From: Lacunisphaera sp.
GTDB lineage: Bacteria > Verrucomicrobiota > Verrucomicrobiia > Opitutales > Opitutaceae
Direction of reading: 5' to 3'
NCBI GenBank assembly: GCA_029945445.1
Contig: JAQSCO010000057.1
Span: 232,985 to 296,984 of the forward strand
Length of the DNA stretch: 64,000 nucleotides
Shown: positions 32,186 through 42,179 of the stretch, piece by piece
Layout of the letters: each line of letters starts with the position of its first letter
Position numbering within the stretch: position 1 is the stretch's first letter
The notes under the pieces: generated by a model
Database searches by the model: none
The model's input: only the letters and a program-made list of their open reading frames with translations
Told to the model about the DNA's origin: nothing
Made by a program: the position numbers and the translations under genes

Positions 32186-32440
32186 TCAGCGGGCGCCCGC
32201 GGGCAGGCGCTCGACCAGGATGCTCATGGCGGCGCAATGGTTGAGCGCGATCCGGGTGCCGTTGACGAGGCACAGGCTGGTGGTGGTGCCGGAAATCTTG
32301 GTGACAAGGGAAGCCTCGCCGAAACCCATCTCGCGGACGCGCTGGCAGAAACTTTCGTCCCCCCGTAGTTCGCACACGCGACCGGTCAGGCCGGCCGGCA
32401 GCAGGCAGAGGGCATGTAAATTTGGGCGGGAGTTGGGCAC
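32186..32440 (-). CDS. feoA: Ferrous iron transport protein A
   Basis: An SH3-like cytosolic protein that assists FeoB. LCLLPAGLTGRVCEL, REMGFGEASLVTKI and TRIALNHCAAMSILVERL match the FeoA fold. The start may be the GTG at 32440 (84 residues) or the TTG at 32461; I prefer the GTG because the Fur-like box lies between them. Confidence 0.85.
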   Translation of the reverse strand: MPNSRPNLHALCLLPAGLTGRVCELRGDESFCQRVREMGFGEASLVTKISGTTTSLCLVNGTRIALNHCAAMSILVERLPAGAR

Positions 32441-32445
32441 GTGAA

Positions 32446-32460
32446 TGAGACTGAGTATCA
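32446..32460 (-). promoter_or_regulatory. Candidate Fur box upstream of feoA
   Basis: TGATACTCAGTCTCA (minus strand) is a 7-1-7 inverted repeat with six of seven arm positions paired, and it agrees with 11 of 14 non-central bases of TGATAATGATTATCA. Position just before the feoA start is expected for iron control. One site only, so this is a suggestion. Confidence 0.4.
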
Positions 32461-32522
32461 AGACTCAATCAGCAAAACTCGCTGGGTCAACCAACTATCG
32501 TAATAACCCTGGGCCGGAGCGA

Positions 32523-32930
32523 CTAGCGCTTGCGGCGTTTGACGGCCAACTGGACGCCTGAGTAACGCACGAGGCTTTGCAGATGCTCGTATTGCTGCGG
32601 GTCCATGTCCTTGGCGGCCTTGAGTTCGTCCTCGGCGCGCTTCATCGCGGCCTCGACGGCGTTCTCGTCGATCTTTTCCTCGCTGATGGCGTGCTCGGCG
32701 AGCACGCGCACGCGGTCACCATCGATCTGCGCGAACCCGCCGCCGACGGCGAGCCACTGGGTGGCGGCGCCCTTCGTGACGCGGAGTTCGCCGTGCGCGA
32801 CCTGCGTGAGCAGGGGGATGTGGCCGGGCAGCACGCCGATCTCGCCCTCAACGGTCGGGACGACGACGGAGTCGATGGTGTCGGAATACACCTTCGCCTC
32901 GGGCGTGACGATTTCGAGGGTGAGCGGCAT
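32523..32930 (-). CDS. atpC: F1F0 ATP synthase epsilon subunit
   Basis: 135 residues from the ATG at 32930 (MPLTLEIVTPEAKVY). N-terminal beta sandwich (VPTVEGEIGVLPGHIPLLTQV) followed by the helical hairpin (EAAMKRAEDELKAA). It joins the central stalk and inhibits ATP hydrolysis. Last gene of the atp operon, 56 bases after atpD. Confidence 0.95.
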   Translation of the reverse strand: MPLTLEIVTPEAKVYSDTIDSVVVPTVEGEIGVLPGHIPLLTQVAHGELRVTKGAATQWLAVGGGFAQIDGDRVRVLAEHAISEEKIDENAVEAAMKRAEDELKAAKDMDPQQYEHLQSLVRYSGVQLAVKRRKR

Positions 32931-32986
32931 TTTGTGGGAAGGATTAAGCGACAAGTTTCAAGTGGCAGGAAGGATCGATCGTCTTG

Positions 32987-34411
<1,425 letters not shown>

Positions 34412-34438
34412 TTAAACGGGTGTGGGGTTGGTAAGTGA

Positions 34439-35311
34439 TCAGGCCGTGCTGAAGGAAGCGGCGGCGATTTCGAGAATTTCCTGCGTGATGCCGGCCTGGC
34501 GGGCCTTGTTGTATTCCAGGGTGAGATCACCGAGGAGCTTCGTGGCGTTGTCCTTGGCGGTCTTCATCGCGACCATGCGGGCGCTCTGCTCGGAGGCCTT
34601 GGCCGAGAGCACGAGCTGGTAGATGTAGCGGTTGACGTAGAACGGCAGCAGCGCGGCGAGCACGGCGTCGGCACTGGGCTCGAACAGCATGTCGCGGTCG
34701 TCGGTGAATTTCCCGGCGCCGCTCTCAGTGCGGAGATGAACAACGAAGTCCTTCACGTTGCTGAGCGGGAGCACGGGGCGGACGAGGGCCTCCTGCACGA
34801 GCGTGTTCTTGTAGCGCGGGTAGATGACCTCGACGGTGTCGATCGTGCCCTCGAGGAACAGCTTCACCATGAACTCGACCGGCGCTTTCACCTCGTTGAA
34901 GCCGGCGCGGTCGGTGACGGTGAAGTCGGCGAGCACGTCGCGCTTGGTGCGGGCGAGGAACTGGGTGCCCTTGCGGCCGATGGCCACATACTTGGCGGGC
35001 GTCTTGATCTCGGTGACGAGCTTGAAGAGGTTGGCGTTGAGCGGTCCGCAGAGGCCCTTGTCGGTCGTGACGAGCAGAATGCCGCGGACCTTGACGTCGC
35101 GGCGGACCAGCAGCGGATGCTGGGCCTCGCCCACGCGCGGGGCGAGGGCGGCGAGCATGTCGGCCATCAACTGGGCGTAGGGCCGGCCCGCGAGCGCGGC
35201 GGCCTGCGCCTTCTTCATCTTCGAGGCGGCGACGAGCTCCATCGCCCGCGTGATCTGGCGGGTGTTCTTGACCGACTTGATGCGCCGGCGGATGTCGCGG
35301 GTTGAAGGCAT
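34439..35311 (-). CDS. atpG: F1F0 ATP synthase gamma subunit
   Basis: 290 residues. STRDIRRRIKSVKNTRQITRAM and ELVAASKMKKAQ form the N-terminal coiled-coil helix, LVTTDKGLCGPLNANLFK the conserved central loop, and ARMVAMKTAKDNATKLLGDL the C-terminal helix. It is the rotating shaft. Sits between atpA and atpD in standard order. Confidence 0.98.
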   Translation of the reverse strand: MPSTRDIRRRIKSVKNTRQITRAMELVAASKMKKAQAAALAGRPYAQLMADMLAALAPRVGEAQHPLLVRRDVKVRGILLVTTDKGLCGPLNANLFKLVTEIKTPAKYVAIGRKGTQFLARTKRDVLADFTVTDRAGFNEVKAPVEFMVKLFLEGTIDTVEVIYPRYKNTLVQEALVRPVLPLSNVKDFVVHLRTESGAGKFTDDRDMLFEPSADAVLAALLPFYVNRYIYQLVLSAKASEQSARMVAMKTAKDNATKLLGDLTLEYNKARQAGITQEILEIAAASFSTA

Positions 35312-35355
35312 TTAGTTAAGGCGAGAGGTCTGAGGCTAGAGGCGAGAGCGCGGGA

Positions 35356-36885
35356 TTACTTGGCGGCGAAGGTGGCCTTCCACTCGTCGACGGCGGCCTT
35401 GAGGCCGGCCTCGATCTCGTCGCTGAGCTTGGCCTCGGTGCGGATCTTGGTAAGGAGGGCGTCCTTCCGGCTCGTGAGGTAGTCCTTCAGCGAGTTGGCG
35501 GCGCCCACGATGTTCTTCACCTCAAGGGAATCGAAGTAGCTCTTCTGAAGCGTCCAAAGGACGGCAGCCTGCACCTCGATCGAAACGGGGTTGAGCTGCG
35601 GCTGCTTGAAGAGCTCCACGATACGCGCGCCGCGCTCGAGCTGGGACTTGGTCTTGGCGTCGAGGTCGGAGCCGAACTGCGCGAAGGCCGCGAGCTCGCG
35701 GAACTGGGCGAGTTCGCCCTTGAGTTTGCCGCCGACCTGCTTGGTGACCTTGATCTGCGCGGAGGAACCGACGCGCGACACGGAGAGACCGACGGACACC
35801 GCGGGGCGGATGCCCTGGTTGAAGAGGTCGGTCTCGAGGAAGATCTGGCCGTCGGTGATCGAGATGACGTTGGTCGGGATGTAGGCGGACACGTCGCCGG
35901 CCTGCGTCTCGATGATGGGCAGGGCGGTGAGCGAGCCCTTGCCGTCGAGGCGCGCGGCGCGCTCGAGGAGGCGGGAGTGGAGGTAGAACACGTCGCCCGG
36001 ATACGCCTCGCGGCCGGACGGGCGCTTCAGGATGAGCGAAATCTGGCGGTAGGCGACGGCGTGCTTGGAGAGATCGTCATAGACGATCAGCGCATCCATG
36101 CCGTTTTCCATGAACCATTCGCCGATGGAGGCGCCGGAGAACGGGGCGAGGTATTGGTTGGCCGGGTTGTCGGCGGCGGGCGCGGCGACGATGACGGTGT
36201 ATTCGAGCGCGCCGGCGGCCTCGAGGGCCGAGATGGTGCGGACGATGTTCGACTGCTTCTGGCCGACCGCGACGTAGATGGAATACATCGGGCGGAAGCT
36301 CTTGTCGCCCGAGGCGAGGCCGACCTTGTTGATGCGGGCCTGGTTGATGATCGTGTCGATGCAGATCGTGGTCTTGCCGGTGCCGCGGTCGCCGATGATG
36401 AGCTCGCGCTGGCCGCGGCCGATCGGGATCATGGAGTCGATCGCCATGATGCCGGTGAAGACCGGTTGCGAGACGGACTTGCGGACGATGATGCCGGGGG
36501 CGATCTTCTCGACAGGGTAGAATTCCTTGGAATCGATCGGGCCCTTGCCGTCGACGGGGCGGCCGAGGGCGTCGACCACGCGGCCGAGCAAAGCGCGGCC
36601 GACGGGGACGGAGAGGAGCTTGCCGGTCGTCTGGACCTCGTCGCCTTCCTTGAGGGAGGAGATGTCGCCGAGAACGACGCAGCCGACCTCGTCCTCCTCA
36701 AGGTTGAGCGCGATGCCGATGGCACCGCCGGGAAACTGGACCATCTCGTTATACATGACGTCGGAGAGACCGTCGAGTTTGGCCACGCCGTCGGCGACGG
36801 TGCGAATGGTGCCGGTGTTTTTCTTGATGGCCTTGCTGGAGAGCTTGGCGATCTGCTGTTCGATCTGGTCGATGACGTTGCTCAT
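35356..36885 (-). CDS. atpA: F1F0 ATP synthase alpha subunit
   Basis: 509 residues. P-loop [15 protein letters not shown], and [17 protein letters not shown]-like [35 protein letters not shown], arginine finger region [15 protein letters not shown]. Regulatory, non-catalytic nucleotide subunit of F1. Confidence 0.99.
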   Translation of the reverse strand: MSNVIDQIEQQIAKLSSKAIKKNTGTIRTVADGVAKLDGLSDVMYNEMVQFPGGAIGIALNLEEDEVGCVVLGDISSLKEGDEVQTTGKLLSVPVGRALLGRVVDALGRPVDGKGPIDSKEFYPVEKIAPGIIVRKSVSQPVFTGIMAIDSMIPIGRGQRELIIGDRGTGKTTICIDTIINQARINKVGLASGDKSFRPMYSIYVAVGQKQSNIVRTISALEAAGALEYTVIVAAPAADNPANQYLAPFSGASIGEWFMENGMDALIVYDDLSKHAVAYRQISLILKRPSGREAYPGDVFYLHSRLLERAARLDGKGSLTALPIIETQAGDVSAYIPTNVISITDGQIFLETDLFNQGIRPAVSVGLSVSRVGSSAQIKVTKQVGGKLKGELAQFRELAAFAQFGSDLDAKTKSQLERGARIVELFKQPQLNPVSIEVQAAVLWTLQKSYFDSLEVKNIVGAANSLKDYLTSRKDALLTKIRTEAKLSDEIEAGLKAAVDEWKATFAAK

Positions 36886-36918
36886 CTTGGTAGTGATTTA
36901 AAGCGGGGACGTGGGGTG

Positions 36919-37311
36919 TTAGACGGCGGAGGAAAGGGCGGCCAGCTGGCCGGAGACGCTGGACTCGTAGACATCGGAGCCGACGCGGACGCGGAGGCCG
37001 GCGAGGAGCTTCGGGTTGGGCGCGGCGGTGGCGGTGACCACGCGCGAATATTTTTTGGACATGGCGGCCTCGATGGCCTGCAGGGTCGCCGCGGTGACCG
37101 GGCCGGCGTGCTCGACGAGGGCGCGCGACTTGGCGAACTCGGCGGCGATGGCGCGGTGGTAGAGCTTGAGCAGCGCGAGCCCCTGGCGCGGGGCGGTCTT
37201 CTCGAGATAGCCGAGGACGCCGGTGACCTGCTCGGGCGAGATGACGCCGTTGACGACACTCAGCTTGAAGAGCCGTTTCGCGAGGAGCTTGGTCTTTTTG
37301 TTGCCGCGCAT
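36919..37311 (-). CDS. atpH: F1F0 ATP synthase delta subunit, unusually short
   Basis: 130 residues, when the family is usually about 170-185. The C-terminal half is recognisable: ALVEHAGPVTAATLQ, then PNPKLLAGLRVRVGSDVYESSVSGQL, the OSCP/delta C-terminal beta domain. The N-terminal six-helix domain that caps alpha subunits is reduced to about 65 residues (LAKRLFKLSVVNGVISPEQV). Gaps to atpF (8 bases) and atpA leave no room for more coding DNA, so the shortening is real unless a frameshift is present. Order and strand are standard. Confidence 0.85.
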   Translation of the reverse strand: MRGNKKTKLLAKRLFKLSVVNGVISPEQVTGVLGYLEKTAPRQGLALLKLYHRAIAAEFAKSRALVEHAGPVTAATLQAIEAAMSKKYSRVVTATAAPNPKLLAGLRVRVGSDVYESSVSGQLAALSSAV

Positions 37312-37319
37312 TTTCTAAA

Positions 37320-37892
37320 TCAGCTGACGGAGAGTTCCTTGCTCGCGGCGTCGTTGTAGGCGGCACGGTCGGCCTCGGAGAGCTTCTTGGCGAGGACCTG
37401 CTCGGTGGTCTTGACGACGAGGCGGGCGATCTCGCTGCGGGCCTCGTTGAGCATTTTCTTGTGCTCAAGCTCGATGGCCTGCTGGGCCTTGGCGAGGGTG
37501 TCGGCGGCGCGGGCGGTGGCCTCGGCGTTCTGCTTCTCGCCGAATTCCTTGGCGGCGCGGCGGGCCTCGTCGACGACCTTCTGGGCTTCCTGCTGGGCGG
37601 TCTTGATGAGGGTGGCGCTCTCCTGGTGGGAGGCGGCGAGCTTGGCCTGCATCTCCTCGGTGTATTTGAGGCCCTCACCGATCTTCTTGTTGCGCTCTTC
37701 CATCGTGGCGATGGTGGGCTTGATGCCGAACTTGTAGAGGACGCCGAAGAGGATGAGGAAGCTGATGACCTGCATCACAAGGAACTTCGGCTCGACGCCG
37801 AAGTGAGCGAAGGTCTGCTTCAGGCCCTCGATGGGACCGGCGTCCGCGGCGTGGGCAGCGGGTTCAGTGACGGCGAGCAGGAGTGTCAGCAT
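37320..37892 (-). CDS. atpF: F1F0 ATP synthase b subunit
   Basis: 190 residues from the ATG at 37892. An N-terminal segment with a signal-peptide look ([19 protein letters not shown]) precedes the single membrane helix ([20 protein letters not shown]), then a long charged coiled coil ([12 protein letters not shown] onward) that forms the peripheral stalk. The extra 30 residues before the membrane helix are longer than usual. Confidence 0.95.
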   Translation of the reverse strand: MLTLLLAVTEPAAHAADAGPIEGLKQTFAHFGVEPKFLVMQVISFLILFGVLYKFGIKPTIATMEERNKKIGEGLKYTEEMQAKLAASHQESATLIKTAQQEAQKVVDEARRAAKEFGEKQNAEATARAADTLAKAQQAIELEHKKMLNEARSEIARLVVKTTEQVLAKKLSEADRAAYNDAASKELSVS

Positions 37893-37955
37893 GGCGGGAA
37901 AGGGATGGGCGGCGCGGCGGGTTGAGGCGGCGCGCCGCCGGTTCAAACGGGATGA

Positions 37956-38165
37956 TTACTTCGCGAGGAACAGCGCGAGGATGCCGAGACCTTCGGCGAG
38001 CGCCATACCGATGATGGCCTGGACGAGGATCTTGCCGGAAGCGCCGGGATTGCGGCCGACGGCTTCGGCGGCTTTCTGGCCGATGAGGCCGACGCCGATG
38101 GCGCCGCCGAGGAGACCGAAGGCGCTGGCGATATTGCCGGTGAGTTCAGCGAGGAGGAGGTTCAT
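37956..38165 (-). CDS. atpE: F1F0 ATP synthase c subunit
   Basis: 69 residues from the ATG at 38165. Two membrane helices joined by the polar loop RNPGAS. The ion-binding carboxylate is the Glu in MALAEGLGI. The residue after it is Gly, and the helix-1 position that is Gln in Na+-type c subunits is hydrophobic here, so this ring is probably proton-coupled. Confidence 0.96.
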   Translation of the reverse strand: MNLLLAELTGNIASAFGLLGGAIGVGLIGQKAAEAVGRNPGASGKILVQAIIGMALAEGLGILALFLAK

Positions 38166-38234
38166 GTGGTGGTGGGTGGTTTTGGTTGCGGTTGCCGCCG
38201 TGCGCACGCGAGGCACGCTCCCGGCGGTAAAGTT

Positions 38235-39128
38235 TTAGTGGGGGGTCTCGGCCGCGTGGCCCTCGCCGGGCGCGTGATCATGGTCGTGATCGTCGCCATG
38301 GTTGCAGATGAGGCCGATGTAGACCGAGGAGAGGAGCGTGAAGACAATGGCTTGGATGAGGCCGACGAGCAGCTCCATGAAATAGAACACAAAGATGAAG
38401 CCGGTGCCGTGCAGCAGATTTTCACCGCCGAAGACGTTGCCGAAGAGACGGACCGAAAGCGTGAAAGGCCGGATCATGATCGAGAAGATCTCGATGAAGC
38501 CGACGATCAGGAAGACCAGCGAGAGGAAGGGGTAAAGCCAGGCCGGGGTCTCGGCTTTGTCAGCCTTGTTGCCGAAGAGATCCCAGAGGATGAGCTTGGG
38601 GCCGGCGTATTTGAAGATGATGATCAGGTAGGCGCCGAAGGAAACCAGCGCGAGGGCGAGCGTGCCATTGAAGTCGGCGTTGAACGGACGGATCCAGGGG
38701 ACGAATTGATGGCTGCCGTCGCTAAACCCCTTTTCCCAACCGATCGTGCCGACACCCGGCAGCAGGCCCATCCAATTATTGATGAGAATGAAAATGAACA
38801 GGGTGACGAGCAGGGGAAACGCGGCGGGGAAGGCCTTTTTGCCGACGATGGGCTCGAACAGGTCGCGCAACGCTTCCAGCAACGACTCAAAGACCGCCTG
38901 GCTCTTCGTGGGCAGCAGCTGCGGCTTGCGCACGGCGAGGAGAATCACCGCGATAAGGATGGCCGAAACGACCCAGCCGGTGGCCATGCTGTTGGTGATC
39001 GCCCAGCCGTTGCCAAAATCAACCAGATGGGCGGCGGCCGGCGCCACGCCCTCACCTTCGTTCGCGAACAGCGCAGCCGGCAGCGCAAGAACGGAGGCAA
39101 AACCAAGGAGTTTTTTGACTGACGGCAT
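38235..39128 (-). CDS. atpB: F1F0 ATP synthase a subunit
   Basis: 297 residues from the ATG at 39128. Five to six membrane segments; the essential Arg lies in IMIRPFTLSVRLFGNVFGGE. An N-terminal stretch (MPSVKKLLGFASVLALPAAL) looks like a cleavable signal peptide, as in many a subunits. The C-terminal tail is His/Asp-rich (NHGDDHDHDHAPGEGH), which could bind metal ions. First gene of the operon; atpI and atpZ are not seen upstream. Confidence 0.97.
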   Translation of the reverse strand: MPSVKKLLGFASVLALPAALFANEGEGVAPAAAHLVDFGNGWAITNSMATGWVVSAILIAVILLAVRKPQLLPTKSQAVFESLLEALRDLFEPIVGKKAFPAAFPLLVTLFIFILINNWMGLLPGVGTIGWEKGFSDGSHQFVPWIRPFNADFNGTLALALVSFGAYLIIIFKYAGPKLILWDLFGNKADKAETPAWLYPFLSLVFLIVGFIEIFSIMIRPFTLSVRLFGNVFGGENLLHGTGFIFVFYFMELLVGLIQAIVFTLLSSVYIGLICNHGDDHDHDHAPGEGHAAETPH

Positions 39129-39158
39129 GGGTTCGAAATGGTCTTTCCAAGAGCGGAA

Positions 39159-39194
39159 AGGGCCAATGTCGTAGGGGGGGGGCTCGGGGGGCGT
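39159..39194 (-). promoter_or_regulatory. Possible atp operon promoter
   Basis: Minus strand TTGACG, then about 18 bases with a C9 tract, then TACGAC, ending about 35 bases before atpB. An AT-rich stretch (AAAATTATTTTAGAAGG) lies just upstream. The -10 match is poor, so confidence is low. Confidence 0.25.
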
Positions 39195-39316
39195 CAACCT
39201 TCTAAAATAATTTTTGGACAGGGCGACCTGAAATTAGCCCGAACGGGCGATTCGGTCGGGACGCCCAAAGGCGACACGGCTCTTGCGCCGGCCACTGAAA
39301 ACCGAAGACTCGGGGG

Positions 39317-39487
39317 GTGGACACCCCGAAAGGCCTTGAACTATTGACGCGCACCGAGCCCGGCCGCCGCCCGAACGGCGAGCGCAAGCTGGCGCACAAT
39401 GTCTTCATGCAGGTCACCTGGGGCCTACTCGGGGCGGCGGCCTTGGGGCAGCTGTTCCTGCTGGTCTGGCTGGATGTGATGTCCTGA
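39317..39487 (+). CDS. Small single-pass membrane protein, unrecognised
   Basis: A 56-codon frame from a GTG at 39317 to TGA at 39485. It encodes an Arg/Glu-rich N-terminus (LLTRTEPGRRPNGERKLAHN) followed by one hydrophobic helix (VTWGLLGAAALGQLFLLVWL) and DVMS. Third-position GC is high, as in real genes here. It is divergent from atpB and its 3' end overlaps convergent trmB by 74 bases. No homologue recognised. Confidence 0.4.
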   Translation: MDTPKGLELLTRTEPGRRPNGERKLAHNVFMQVTWGLLGAAALGQLFLLVWLDVMS

Positions 39488-40073
39488 CCGCCACGAGCGA
39501 CTGGTAGGCCGGGGCCCGGGCCTGAAAGACGGTCTCCTGCTCCAGCGGCCAGGCGGCGGCCGGATCCAGCCGCCAAGTTTGCAAGTTGGAAAGCAGGGCC
39601 GTGACCGCCTGGAAGTATTCGGCGTGGTCCGTGCGCAAATAAAGCCGAGTGCCCTCCCCTGCCCGGCCGGCGAGGGCTTCGAGAAACCCCGCCTGTAAAA
39701 TGCGGTTCTTGTGATGACGCTTTTTGGGCCACGGATCAGGAAAGAGCACCCAAATCTCCTCAAAGGACACCCCCACGGGCAGGGCGTCCAGAAATTCATG
39801 GGCCTCGGCCTGCACGAAGTGGCAGTTGGACAACCGGGCCCGGTCGCGCTTTTTGCCGCTGCGGTTCAGGCGGTCGCGGATGATATCCACGCCCACACAA
39901 TACTTCGCGGGAAAGGCCTGCGCGTATTGCACGAGGAAGTGGCCGTGGCCCGAGCCGATTTCCCAGACGAGGGCCTGGCGGGCCGGCAGTGACGACGCCA
40001 GCTCCGCGCGCAGGGCGGCGCGGCGCTCCGTGATGCGCGCGAGGAACTCGGGTTTATACGGCACGCGTCCCAT
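39414..40073 (-). CDS. trmB: tRNA (guanine-N7-)-methyltransferase
   Basis: 219 residues. SAM motif WEIGSGHGHFLVQYA, DIIRDRLNRSGKKR, and the family signature LFPDPWPKKRHHKNRIL. It makes m7G46 in tRNA variable loops. The last about 20 residues (HPARPAGTAAPRPPPRVGPR) extend past the usual end and are antisense to the small membrane-protein frame. Confidence 0.93.
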   Translation of the reverse strand: MGRVPYKPEFLARITERRAALRAELASSLPARQALVWEIGSGHGHFLVQYAQAFPAKYCVGVDIIRDRLNRSGKKRDRARLSNCHFVQAEAHEFLDALPVGVSFEEIWVLFPDPWPKKRHHKNRILQAGFLEALAGRAGEGTRLYLRTDHAEYFQAVTALLSNLQTWRLDPAAAWPLEQETVFQARAPAYQSLVAVRTSHPARPAGTAAPRPPPRVGPR

Positions 40074-40109
40074 TGGCGCGAAGCGGACGCGCGGTGCAAC
40101 CTTGAAGCG

Positions 40110-41384
40110 TCAGGCTTTCCGGGTGCGGGGCAGACGCAGGATGATGGCCAGTCCCCCGCCCTCCCGGTTTTCCGCCCAGACACGGCCGCCGTGCAGCTGG
40201 ACGATGTGCTTGACGATGCTCAGGCCCAAGCCAGTGCCGCCGGTCTCGCGGGAACGGCCCTTTTCCACCCGGAAGAAGCGCTCAAAGATGTGCGACAGGT
40301 CCTCCGGCGGGATGCCGGGGCCGTTGTCGCGGACGTAGCATTCGATCTCGTTTGCCATCGTGGCGAAGGCACCCAGCTCCACGCGCGAATCGCCCGGGGT
40401 GTATTTGAGCGCGTTCTCGAGCAAATTACCGAACACCTGCGTGAGTTTCTCGGCATCGCCCTCGAGCGGCCCCAACTCGGCGGGCACGGAAACGACGATC
40501 TCGCGACCGACGCCCTCGGGCCGGCCGCGGCAATCGTCGGCGAGGTTTTGGAGAAAGGAGGCGAGCGGCAGCGGGGTAAATTTCAGCCCGGGCGTGGCGG
40601 ACTCCAGCCGCGACAACACCAACAGGTCGTCGATGATGGATTTCAGCCGATCGCTGTGCCGCTGGATGGTTTTCAGGAATTTAGTCCGATCCTCGAGCAG
40701 CATGGACTCGTGCCCGTCGACGAGGGTCTCGATGTAGCCCTTGATGATACTCAGCGGTGTGCGCAGCTCATGCGAGGCGTTGGCCACGAAGTCGCGGCGC
40801 ACGCGCTCGAGCTTCCGCTCGTTGGTGAGGTTGTGGATGACGAACAGGGCCCATTGGGATTTGCCGTCGGGCGAAGCGATGGGCGCGCCGGAGGCCTCGA
40901 TCCAGATGGTGTGGGCACCGTCGACGATTTCGAATTCCTGGCGCGGCAGCGGCTGGCCGGCCCGGGTGGCGCGGACATACTCGATGAACGGCACGCTGCG
41001 GATGATGAGCTCGAGCCGCAGGTTCACGAGGTCGCGCGAAGAGGGAAAAATCTCGCGGAGCGCGCGGTTGGCCAGGTGAATGTAGTTCTCCTCGTCGACA
41101 ATCAGCACAGCCTCGCGAAGATTGCCCAGTGTGGCCTCCAGTTGGGTCAGCTGGTCGCTGCGCTGCTGCTGCAGAGTGGAATTTTCCGCGATGAGCTGGT
41201 TTACGGACTCCACCAGCCCGCTCCAGTCGGGAAGGAAGCTGTCCAGCGACTCGGCATGCAGGAACGGCTGCTGTCGCTTTGCGGCGGCCCGTAATTCGCG
41301 CAGCGCCCGGTTCTGCCGCCAGATCAGGCGCAGCAGAAACACCAGGGCCAGCGCGAGGCCGGCAAAAAAGAGCAGGGAAATCAT
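40110..41384 (-). CDS. phoR: PhoR-type sensor histidine kinase
   Basis: 424 residues. One N-terminal membrane helix (MISLLFFAGLALALVFLLRL), a short linker, a PAS domain at about 90-180 (LREAVLIVDEENYIHLANRA), HisKA with the phospho-accepting His in FVANASHELRTPLSIIKGYIE, and HATPase (NLLENALKYTP, NGPGIPPED, GTGLGLSIV). The single helix and PAS fit PhoR, which senses phosphate through the Pst-PhoU system (not in the window). Coupled to phoB by a 4-base overlap. Confidence 0.85.
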   Translation of the reverse strand: MISLLFFAGLALALVFLLRLIWRQNRALRELRAAAKRQQPFLHAESLDSFLPDWSGLVESVNQLIAENSTLQQQRSDQLTQLEATLGNLREAVLIVDEENYIHLANRALREIFPSSRDLVNLRLELIIRSVPFIEYVRATRAGQPLPRQEFEIVDGAHTIWIEASGAPIASPDGKSQWALFVIHNLTNERKLERVRRDFVANASHELRTPLSIIKGYIETLVDGHESMLLEDRTKFLKTIQRHSDRLKSIIDDLLVLSRLESATPGLKFTPLPLASFLQNLADDCRGRPEGVGREIVVSVPAELGPLEGDAEKLTQVFGNLLENALKYTPGDSRVELGAFATMANEIECYVRDNGPGIPPEDLSHIFERFFRVEKGRSRETGGTGLGLSIVKHIVQLHGGRVWAENREGGGLAIILRLPRTRKA

Positions 41385-42082
41385 GCGGACAGCTTTTTGT
41401 CCGCAATCCGGTAGCCGACGCCGCGGATGGTTTCAATCCACCCCGCTTCCGGGCCGAGCTTTTCGCGCAAACGCCGGACATGGGTGTCGACGGTGCGGGT
41501 TTCGATCTCAGTCGAGTAATTCCAGACGTTGAGCAGGAGATGCTCGCGCGTCTGCACCCGGCCCTGGCGCTCCATCATCAGGCGGAGAAGTTTGAATTCC
41601 GTGGCGGTCAGTTCCAGCGGCACACCACGCACGGTCACGCGGTGGGTATCGCTGTCGAGCAGGATCTCACCAATATGCAGACGGGCCGAAACAGGTTCCT
41701 TGGGCGCGGCGAGGCGGCGCAAGATGGATTCCACGCGCAGGACGAGTTCCTTCGGGCTGAAGGGCTTTCCCATGTAGTCGTCGGCGCCCGACTCCAGTCC
41801 CTCGATGCGGTCGTGCGGCTCGGCCTTGGCCGTGAGGAAAATGATCGGGACCCTGGAGAGTTTGCTGTCAGAACGGAGAATCCGGCAGATCTGGATGCCA
41901 CTCAGGTGCGGCATCATTATGTCTAAAATAAGGAGATCAGGTTGATAATTTCTTGCCTTGGAAATACTCGCAGTCGCGTCGTTGACCGCTTCCACGTGGA
42001 ACCCTTTTGCCCTCAGGTGATACGCGACGAGATCGGTGACGTCAGGCTCGTCATCGACGACGAGAATCTTTTTCTTCTCCAT
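41381..42082 (-). CDS. phoB: PhoB-type OmpR-family response regulator
   Basis: 233 residues. Receiver: VVDDEPD acidic pair, phospho-Asp in LLILDIMMPHL, Lys in MGKPF. The winged-helix DNA-binding domain includes LTATEFKLLRLMMERQGRV and TVDTHVRRLREKLG, with GVGYRI at the end. A Pho-box-like direct repeat lies about 52 bases upstream, suggesting autoregulation. A parS-like palindrome is inside the coding region at 41990-42001. Confidence 0.87.
   Translation of the reverse strand: MEKKKILVVDDEPDVTDLVAYHLRAKGFHVEAVNDATASISKARNYQPDLLILDIMMPHLSGIQICRILRSDSKLSRVPIIFLTAKAEPHDRIEGLESGADDYMGKPFSPKELVLRVESILRRLAAPKEPVSARLHIGEILLDSDTHRVTVRGVPLELTATEFKLLRLMMERQGRVQTREHLLLNVWNYSTEIETRTVDTHVRRLREKLGPEAGWIETIRGVGYRIADKKLSA
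41990..42001. other. parS-like palindrome in phoB
   Basis: TTCCACGTGGAA, a perfect 12-bp palindrome matching the centre of ParB-binding sites (TGTTCCACGTGGAACA type). Within phoB, so codons FHVE are also used. Confidence 0.5.
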
Positions 42083-42133
42083 GTAGGGCGGGAATTATCG
42101 TCGGGGGCGTGGGCCTTTCCAGTGAATTAACCC

Positions 42134-42151
42134 ACGTCACCAGAATGTCAC
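42134..42151 (-). promoter_or_regulatory. Pho-box-like direct repeat upstream of phoB
   Basis: GTGACAT and GTGACGT are 11 bases apart start to start, as in a PHO box of two 7-bp repeats with 4-base spacers. The match to CTGTCAT is 5/7 and 4/7. It lies 52 bases upstream of the phoB start. Confidence 0.4.
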
Positions 42152-42179
42152 ATCATCCTGACCTTGGGCAGGGCAGAAC

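Noticed and set aside
39198-39316. Hidden atpI/atpZ gene upstream of atpB
   Set aside because: No minus-strand frame with membrane helices fits the 119 bases.
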